Origin: Monosiga brevicollis MX1
Taxonomy: Eukaryota > Opisthokonta > Choanoflagellata > Craspedida > Salpingoecidae
Length of the DNA: 64,000 nt
Assembly: GCF_000002865.3 (NCBI RefSeq)
Contig: NW_001865048.1
Span: 236,759 to 300,758 of the forward strand
Reading direction: 5' to 3'
Numbering within the stretch: position 1 is the stretch's first letter; every line of letters starts with the position of its first letter. Position numbers and translations under genes: made by a program. This document shows, in pieces, positions 57,301 to 64,000 of this stretch. The notes under the pieces were generated by a model. That model saw only the letters and a list, made by a program, of their open reading frames with translations. It was not told the DNA's origin and did not search any database.

Positions 57301-58778
57301 AAGGACGAATCGGTGCCACGCGGTCTCAAGGCCAAAATGCATGCACTCGAGGCAAAACTTACAGATTCTGCTTCTTCCAGCAATGAGGCATCGCCACGTG
57401 TGCAGCGTCGCACTTCCACCGGTGCTGTGGCCCGACATGCGGCTCTGTATGATCAGTTGGAACGGGAAAAGTTTAAATCAGAGTACGTAGAACGTATATT
57501 GATGATGCAACTGTGGCGCACAAACACATGAATAGATGCAATCGCCTTGGACTCATGGTGCGCTGTGACCCCAGGGAAGCCACCGCTGCCACAGCATCCA
57601 TGCAGCGATCATCCTCGATCCGCGATCGTCTTAAACGTGAGTTGGGCTGAGCACCTCTCTCCCTCCCTCCCTCCCCTCCCCTGCTCTTCTCTTCCCTATA
57701 CACAGGTTATCATCTGATGATGGTTATGTGTGATTCCTGCATGACAGAATACGAAGCGGCCGTCTCCCCCAGTCAAGACGCCAAGGCTTACACGCCTCCG
57801 CACCATGAGCCGGGTTTGGGCCTAAAACAGCGAATGGAGGCTTTGGAGCGTCGTTCCCGCAACGCCAGCCTAGACAAGGATCATGCCGCAGTTGCTGCCC
57901 GCACCTCGATTCGGGAACGCATGAACGCACTGAAGACCTCAACCTCTGCGGTATGTACTCTCCATGCACTGTCACGCTGCTGCCCCTTTGCATGTGCCAT
58001 TTGAGTGCGTACGCATGATTGTAAAATTGTGTGACATTGATGCATGTCCGCCACGCAGCAACCTGCCAAAGCGCAAACTGCGTCCAGCAGCCAGACATTG
58101 AAAGAAAAAATGGAGGCGCTGCAACGATACGCAAGCGGTGACCGCACCGACGAAGAGAAAACTGACGGGACGTCTCAGAGCAACGGCGATGGCGATGCAC
58201 AGCCGGGTCTCAGTGCAGAAGAAAGCAAAATGGAACATGAAGCAAGCTCAGCCTCGGATGCGCACGAGGACGAGGCGGTCGAAGAGCATCAGGATGAACC
58301 AGAAGCACAATACGATGAAGACGAGGATGACCATTACGAGGCCGAGGAACTTGCAGATGATCATCATTCAGACGATGAAGAGTATGAAGATCACGACGAG
58401 GAGGCCGAGCACGAGCAGGAGTACAACGACGATCATGAGCACGAGCATGATGACGACCACGAGGACGACGAAGAGTCTGAGCACGAGCATAACGAAGAGT
58501 CTGAGCACGAGCATAACGAAGAGTCTGAGCACGAGCATAACGAAGAGTCTGAGCACGACCATGAACATGATGGTGAGGAAGACGAGGAGGGACAGGAAGA
58601 CGAGGAGGAAGAAATGGATGACGAAGAGCGGGCATTGCGGGAGCGCATTGCACGACTGCAGATGGAAATGGACGAATTGGGTAGCGATGACGATGTTGAT
58701 GATGTGGAGCTGAATGATGAAGACATTGCTGACCTCACTCCGACCACGCCCGTCAACAAGTCCAATCCCTTCTTGTAG
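54337..58778 (+). CDS. CAP-Gly domain protein with Ser/Ala/Pro-rich and acidic repeat regions
   Basis: Likely microtubule- or EB/tubulin-tail-binding. Exons 54337-54354, 54478-54572, 54703-54739, 54836-54860 and 55016-55092 build an N-terminal CAP-Gly domain (about residues 10-85): GRRVRIKDRGAGTLVFWG, LAGIVLDEP, GLNNGTVRG, KYFECEPKHGVMV. The usual GKNDG is GLNNG. Then follow basic Ala/Ser/Lys/Pro exons (ATRKPVAKAS...), an exon with 12-bp EHEP repeats, a long Ser/Pro exon (about 56720-57482), and the last exon (about 58059-58778), very acidic, ending KSNPFL. Short helices recur: LKAKMHALEAKL, LKQRMEALERR, IRERMNALK, LKEKMEALQRY. Overall about 1,000 aa. Exons from 55.1 to 56.2 kb are only roughly placed. 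Confidence 0.75.
56372..56459 (+). repeat. 12-bp coding minisatellite (Glu-His-Glu-Pro)n
   Basis: About seven tandem GAGCATGAACCC units with one AAG variant, in frame within the CAP-Gly gene. Confidence 0.92.
58470..58558 (+). repeat. 24-bp coding tandem repeat, acidic
   Basis: Three full 24-bp units (58470-58493, 58494-58517, 58518-58541) plus a partial fourth, encoding EESEHEHN repeats in the acidic C-terminal exon of the CAP-Gly gene. Confidence 0.93.
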
Positions 58779-59131
58779 CCTGGCTAGAGTGGAGTCGGTT
58801 CCAACATTTGCGGGACCTAAGTAATGATGTAGTCGAGGGACGAGTTGACCTCTGCCCCTGGAAATGTGTCCAAAGACATCCGTACATCCTGTTTTTGCCG
58901 TTTTTAGCCTCGCTGGTTGCTCATGTCGCATGTACTGGCGTGGCTATCCGTCCATTGGCCTATAGCTTGTGGGCCAACGAATTGAGTGTATCTACTGACC
59001 ATGCTTTTGAGTGGTTGGGTGAACAGATTTGCAGCACCTCAAGTACTGTTTGGATTGTAAGGACGTCAGGAGGGCAAACTGTACAGTTTGTAAAAACATG
59101 ATATGCCAAAGACGGCAGGATGCTCAAGACG

Positions 59132-59170
<39 letters not shown>

Positions 59171-59192
59171 CACAACACAACACGCACGCACG

Positions 59193-59255
<63 letters not shown>

Positions 59256-59355
59256 GAGGACAGCTGCCTCTTCTGACCCGATGTGCAAGCAGACAGACAG
59301 GCTTTAATCGAAATCAGATGGGTGTGATCTGGGGCGTCCTAAGTCTTGCAACGTA
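58779..59355. other. intergenic region between convergent genes with (CA)n
   Basis: 3' flanks of the CAP-Gly and Cys-rich genes, dominated by a CA microsatellite at about 59136-59255. No gene seen. Confidence 0.55.
59136..59255. repeat. (CA)n microsatellite with ACACA/CACG interruptions
   Basis: Two long CA blocks separated by AACACAACACAA and ACGCACGCACGC variants. Confidence 0.97.
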
Positions 59356-60326
59356 TTAATATTGGAGTGTGACAAAGATGGCTGCCACAAGGACACAAAT
59401 GAAGAGAATCCCGCTGGGCAAAACCATGGTCGCAGCATCCTTGTCCAAACATGAAAAACTCATGTGCAAGTCTGCAGGTTCGGTTCTCATAAACTGGTCG
59501 AGAAGGAGCAGCGTGGTGGCATCTAAAGAACGCCATGAACACAAGCTCTCGTCAGCACAACCAGCAAGCAAGGGATGAAATAGGCAGGCTCACAAAAATA
59601 GCTGAAAGTCGAGCGAAGATCGCTCAGACCAAGGTGGCAACACGTACTAGAAACGAGATCAAGGCCAGCCACACACTCGTCAGGGGGTACGGCGACGACA
59701 AAGTTGATGCTCTCACAATCATCGGTGAAGGCGGTGAGCACGACAGCATTGTCCAAGCACAACGCAGTAATCTTGGAAAAGACATAGAGGCTTGGATAAG
59801 TAAGACATTCCCCCGCAATTTCGTCGGCTTGTTCGCCATGACCACACTCGTAAGCGATGTTGATGCCCTGGAGTCCACCAAGGCTAATGCTCTGGTCGCA
59901 GATGGTTCGATGCATAGTGGTAAAAAAGGCGGAGCTCGTACACTGATCATCATTGTAGTAAGAGGTGATCGCACCCACGCTCTCGGGCAGCTTATACACA
60001 CACTCTGGCACAAAGTAGAGCAGGCAGTCATCGGGCTGCAGCATATACTGATAGGAAGGCCCTATGCAATCGCTGCTTGAATAGAAGGTGAGGAGGACAC
60101 TGCCATTGTTGAGGCATTGGTAGTTCATAAACCCCTCGATGAGGAAGGCACATTGACCTGGCTCGAAAAAGAGGATTCCATTGTCCGAGCCAAAATCTGG
60201 ATGATCGTCGCTGACTTCGACCTCGCAGCGGCGCTCCAAGACCAAGTACGGGTCTTGCTGGATTTGAGCCAAGCCCGCTGTTATGAGCAAACCAAGCAAG
60301 CCAACAAGCGCCGGAATCTTGGCCAT
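59356..60326 (-). CDS. Cys-rich surface protein with two similar modules and a hydrophobic tail
   Basis: No known family recognised. Exon 1 runs from 60326 to about 59660 and splices at GTACGT to an acceptor near 59535 (TTCTTTAG). The signal peptide is at residues 1-21 (PALVGLLGLLITAG). Two similar Cys modules follow: GQCAF...YQCLNNGSVLLTFYSSSDC...QPDDC and GECLT...LCLDNAVVLTAFTDDC...PPDEC. The C-terminal exon ends with SGILFICVLVAAIFVTLQY, either a transmembrane segment with a very short tail or a GPI-anchor signal. So it is probably cell-surface. Start: the ATG at 60326 directly gives the signal peptide; the frame is open further upstream without a better Met. Confidence 0.6.
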
Positions 60327-61290
<964 letters not shown>

Positions 61291-63206
61291 ATGCTGATCT
61301 TATCAGCGGCATTGGTGGCCGTCGGGGCTGCGAGCACTGCGAGCGCGGCTTTAGCTGTGGGTGATCAGGAGCGAGCGGGTGACTCGGGTACTCTGGTGAC
61401 AATTCCTCAAGGGCAGCTGCAGGGTGGCGTGCAGGACGGCGTGCGCTACTTTCTCAACGTGCCATTTGCCGCCCCTCCCGTGGGCGATCTGCGCTTACGG
61501 CCGCCACAGCCTCCCGGTGGCTGGGATGGGGTGCGAAACGCCACTAGCTTTGGCATGCGGTACGTGGACCCTCTTGCGGTGCTTGGTGGCTGCGGAATGC
61601 AGAAAGCCTCTCGGGTTGACGCTCGCCCCCCTGCCTCACCATGTGCCGCGCGCGCGATCAGGTGCATGCAAAACGGTCAAGGAAGCTCGGCCACCACCAG
61701 TGAGGACTGTCTCTACCTCAACATTTACACGCCCACAAACGCCAATGGCTCGCTTCCCGTGGCTGTTTGGATCCATGGTGGTGGCTATCAGGTTTGTCAA
61801 TGGTTTTGTGCGTGCAACCAGAACAGGCATTCCTTCAGCGAGCAACGGCTGGTAGCGTCTGCATTGACCCGATCGTGCTGCGCGCTAAAACGATGCACGT
61901 GGTAGGGGGGGTCGGGTATCGACTACAACGGCACGGCCATGATCAATGCCACCGGTCACAACTTCCTCGTGGTCACAATCAATTACCGTTTGAGCATCTT
62001 TGGCTTTCTGGGCTCGGAGCGCTTGCGCCGCCGCGACCCCAGCCGCAACACCACTGGTACGACTTGGTCCCTGCCCACCTGCTCAGCCAAGCGTTGCGCC
62101 CAGCTTCCAATAGATTCACAAGCGTGTGCGCAAAACTCCCGTCCTGCACCATGCGCACAGGCAATTATGGGCTACAGGATCAGCGAATGGCCCTCGTTTG
62201 GGTCAAAGAAAACATTGGCGCATTTGGCGGTGACCCCGCCCGCGTCTCGATTTTTGGCGAGTCGGCGGGGGCTCACAGCGTGACGTGCCACCTGGCTGCG
62301 TCGGCAAGCTGGCCCTATTTCACCCATGGTCTCCTGGAAAGTGGAAGCTTCTCCCTGCTCTCCAGCAAGCCCATGAGTCTGGCTGAGACGCTATATGAGA
62401 AAGCCTTGGAACTTGTCAACTGCACCGACCTCGGCTGCGTGCTGGGACGAGATGCCGGCACCCTCAGCGCCGCCATGGGTGCCATTGCATTCCCGGGCCT
62501 GATGACCAACGTGTACATGCCTTGGGCCCCTTGCCAGGACGGCATCGAGCTCAGGGCCCCGCCACTGCTGCTGGCACGCGCGGGCCAGGTGCACCCAAGT
62601 GCGCACGTCTTGCACGGCTTTAACACGGATGAGGGTTCGACATTCTCTGCGGGCTTGCCCAAGAACCTGAGTGAAGACGCGCTTTGGGAGCACTTGAACG
62701 CCACGTATGGCAGTGACTACGCCCCACAACTCTATGCGCTCTATAACAACCAGACTTATCCCGAGGCAGCCGAAGTGTCGCGAGCCTACTGGATTGCAGA
62801 GCGGGCCATTACGGATCGGCAGTTTGCGTGCCCCACTGTGTTGGGCAGTCGCTACCTGCAGAACAAGCTGTCTGTTTACCAGTACCACTATGATTATGTG
62901 GCTGCCAGTGCGCCCTTTGTTGGGCATGGCAATGAGGTCCCCTTGGTCTTCAACATGCGCTGGGAGTTTCCCGACAGCCGCCGGGCGGTGGAAGTACCCC
63001 TGGCCAACCGATTGGATGCTTGGTGGGAGACGTTTTTTGCCTCGGGCGCGCCGCTGGCGCCTGGTGCGCCCCATTGGCCCACATTTGGTGATGCTGGCGC
63101 AGCGGCCACCATGGTGATTCGTGGCGGTGATGCCGATCACGTGCAAAATTCGGTCCGGGCTGAACTCTGTGACTTTTGGCAAACTTGGCTACTGGCGCAC
63201 CTATAA
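61291..63206 (+). CDS. secreted type-B carboxylesterase (cholinesterase-like alpha/beta hydrolase)
   Basis: Hydrolyses carboxylic esters; exact substrate unknown. Exons 61291-61791, 61906-62056 and 62161-63206 give 565 aa, the usual family length. Signal peptide at residues 1-20 ([19 protein letters not shown]). Landmarks: [28 protein letters not shown], oxyanion loop [10 protein letters not shown] (formed across intron 1), nucleophile elbow FGESAG, acidic residue in NTDEGSTF, catalytic His in [10 protein letters not shown]. Thus the Ser-Glu/Asp-His triad is complete. No C-terminal anchor is evident. The first Met after the TC tract gives the signal peptide directly. The last 70 bp overlap the convergent kelch gene. 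Confidence 0.92.
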
Positions 63207-64000
63207 GAGTGCCAGTAGCCCACTTGACGTGCAGCTCGCCCACTGCTCGACCGGTGCACATTTGATGCGCTCGTTTGCATTATCTGTTTTGAAATTAATG
63301 GGTCCGGTCCAACCAGCGTGCACGGTTTACGGCTGGGGAAATGAGGGCGTAAGGACGGGGAGGGAGGGCCTTGACACATGGTGGAGAGATAAAAGCCTGC
63401 ACGAACAACGGAGAAATCGTTTGGAGAGGAAGCATCGTCGTCATCTGTGTCGGGAGTAGCATGGGTCTCGAGGCGCATGATCCAAGCTTCTTTGTAACTG
63501 CTGCCCAAAGACCAGGAGTACTGGCGCTCGCCCCCAAAGAGCATGATGCCCGTGCCGAGGCCCTCGGCGGTTGTACGCAGATTGCTATTGGCTGGCAGCT
63601 CCACCGTTACGGCAGTGATGCCACCACGAAGTTCCGGGTACGTTTGTGCATCACTCAGGACAAGATCCCAGGTATGATTGGCCAAGACGTAGCGCCATAC
63701 CATGTCTGTAGCATAGGTGAGCGTATCAAAGCGGCCAAAAAAGATGAGCAGTTGCCCGTTGTCCATGGCGGCTGCATGGTCGAAGCGTGCAGCGGGGCCT
63801 TGCAGGCCGTTGGCGGTGCCAGGCGAGGCAGGAGCCGTGAACAGGCAATTGTCTAGACAGGACCAGGTTTGAGTGCTGAGGTGGAATTGCCAAAGATCGC
63901 CGAGAACGTTGGGGGCAGGCAGACTGGTTCCTGCTTGCAAGCCTCCGTAAAGGAGCAGGGACTGGGTGTTGGTGTCAAAGGTCAGGGAGTGCCAATAGCA
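63137..64000 (-). CDS. kelch-repeat beta-propeller protein, 3' part (continues past the window)
   Basis: The frame is open from the window edge (phase 0 at 64000) down to a stop at 63137. Kelch-type blades: [70 protein letters not shown] followed by EAWIM; conserved Gly-Gly and Tyr/Trp spacing fits. Kelch propellers mediate protein binding. After [15 protein letters not shown] the tail is low-complexity and may be intron or UTR, so the real end might be near 63400. If the tail is real it overlaps the esterase 3' end. The N-terminal domains lie outside the window. Confidence 0.7.
   Translation of the reverse strand, partial: CYWHSLTFDTNTQSLLLYGGLQAGTSLPAPNVLGDLWQFHLSTQTWSCLDNCLFTAPASPGTANGLQGPAARFDHAAAMDNGQLLIFFGRFDTLTYATDMVWRYVLANHTWDLVLSDAQTYPELRGGITAVTVELPANSNLRTTAEGLGTGIMLFGGERQYSWSLGSSYKEAWIMRLETHATPDTDDDDASSPNDFSVVRAGFYLSTMCQGPPSPSLRPHFPSRKPCTLVGPDPLISKQIMQTSASNVHRSSSGRAARQVGYWHSYRCASSQVCQKSQSSARTEFCT

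Overview
This window looks like nuclear DNA of a choanoflagellate, most likely Monosiga brevicollis (inference). It encodes an Abl-type SH3-SH2-tyrosine kinase with a C-terminal F-actin-binding domain, a phosphotyrosine-binding-like adaptor, a cilia assembly factor and a folliculin-interacting protein. Genes are compact and intron-rich: introns are about 50-350 bp with GT/AG borders, exons are often under 100 bp, and gaps between genes are 0.3-1.2 kb. There are many dinucleotide microsatellites. A run of exactly 1000 N at 19587-20586 marks a scaffold gap, so this is a draft assembly. I saw no bacterial operons, CRISPR, rRNA or convincing tRNA.

Layout: 3-578 (+) 3' part of a RAD6/UBE2A-type ubiquitin-conjugating enzyme; 1377-3911 (+) compact Abl kinase; 4615-8315 (-) M3 thimet/neurolysin-type oligopeptidase; 8912-10207 (+) intronless trypsin-fold-like protein preceded by three 12-bp palindromes spaced exactly 55 bp apart; 10981-11886 (-) GT8-like glycosyltransferase; 12508-15712 (+) CDC45 in 14 exons; about 16520-19565 (+) a pogo/Tigger-like DNA transposon running towards the gap; 21286-22544 (+) GDP-mannose transporter; 22966-28955 (-) giant DUF4062-NACHT-WD40 protein; 29287-30160 (+) TMEM256/DUF423 membrane protein; 30467-31609 (-) probable Pol III subunit RPC7; 32614-34991 (+) PTB-like/RanBP2-finger/NPF adaptor; 35549-39696 (-) coiled-coil protein; 39916-41469 (+) CFAP300; 41872-44950 (-) MFSD1 transporter; 45972-47697 (+) secreted Cys-containing protein; 47944-53167 (-) FNIP; 54337-58778 (+) CAP-Gly protein with acidic repeats; 59356-60326 (-) Cys-rich surface protein; 61291-63206 (+) secreted type-B carboxylesterase; 63137-64000 (-) 3' part of a kelch-repeat protein.

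Genes alternate strand almost without exception, so most intergenic regions are either shared divergent promoters or shared convergent terminators. Polypyrimidine (TC)n tracts often lie upstream of starts on the coding strand. The genes do not form one pathway. Recurrent themes are signalling and actin (Abl, PTB adaptor), lysosome/nutrient sensing (FNIP, MFSD1), flagellum and microtubule (CFAP300, CAP-Gly protein), replication and transcription (CDC45, RPC7), and secretion (GDP-mannose transporter, glycosyltransferase, esterase, two secreted Cys-rich proteins).

Intron/exon borders were set by hand from GT/AG sites, reading frame and remembered family patterns. Where exons are listed, phases were checked and are consistent. 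Where a gene is given only as a span, internal borders are unresolved.
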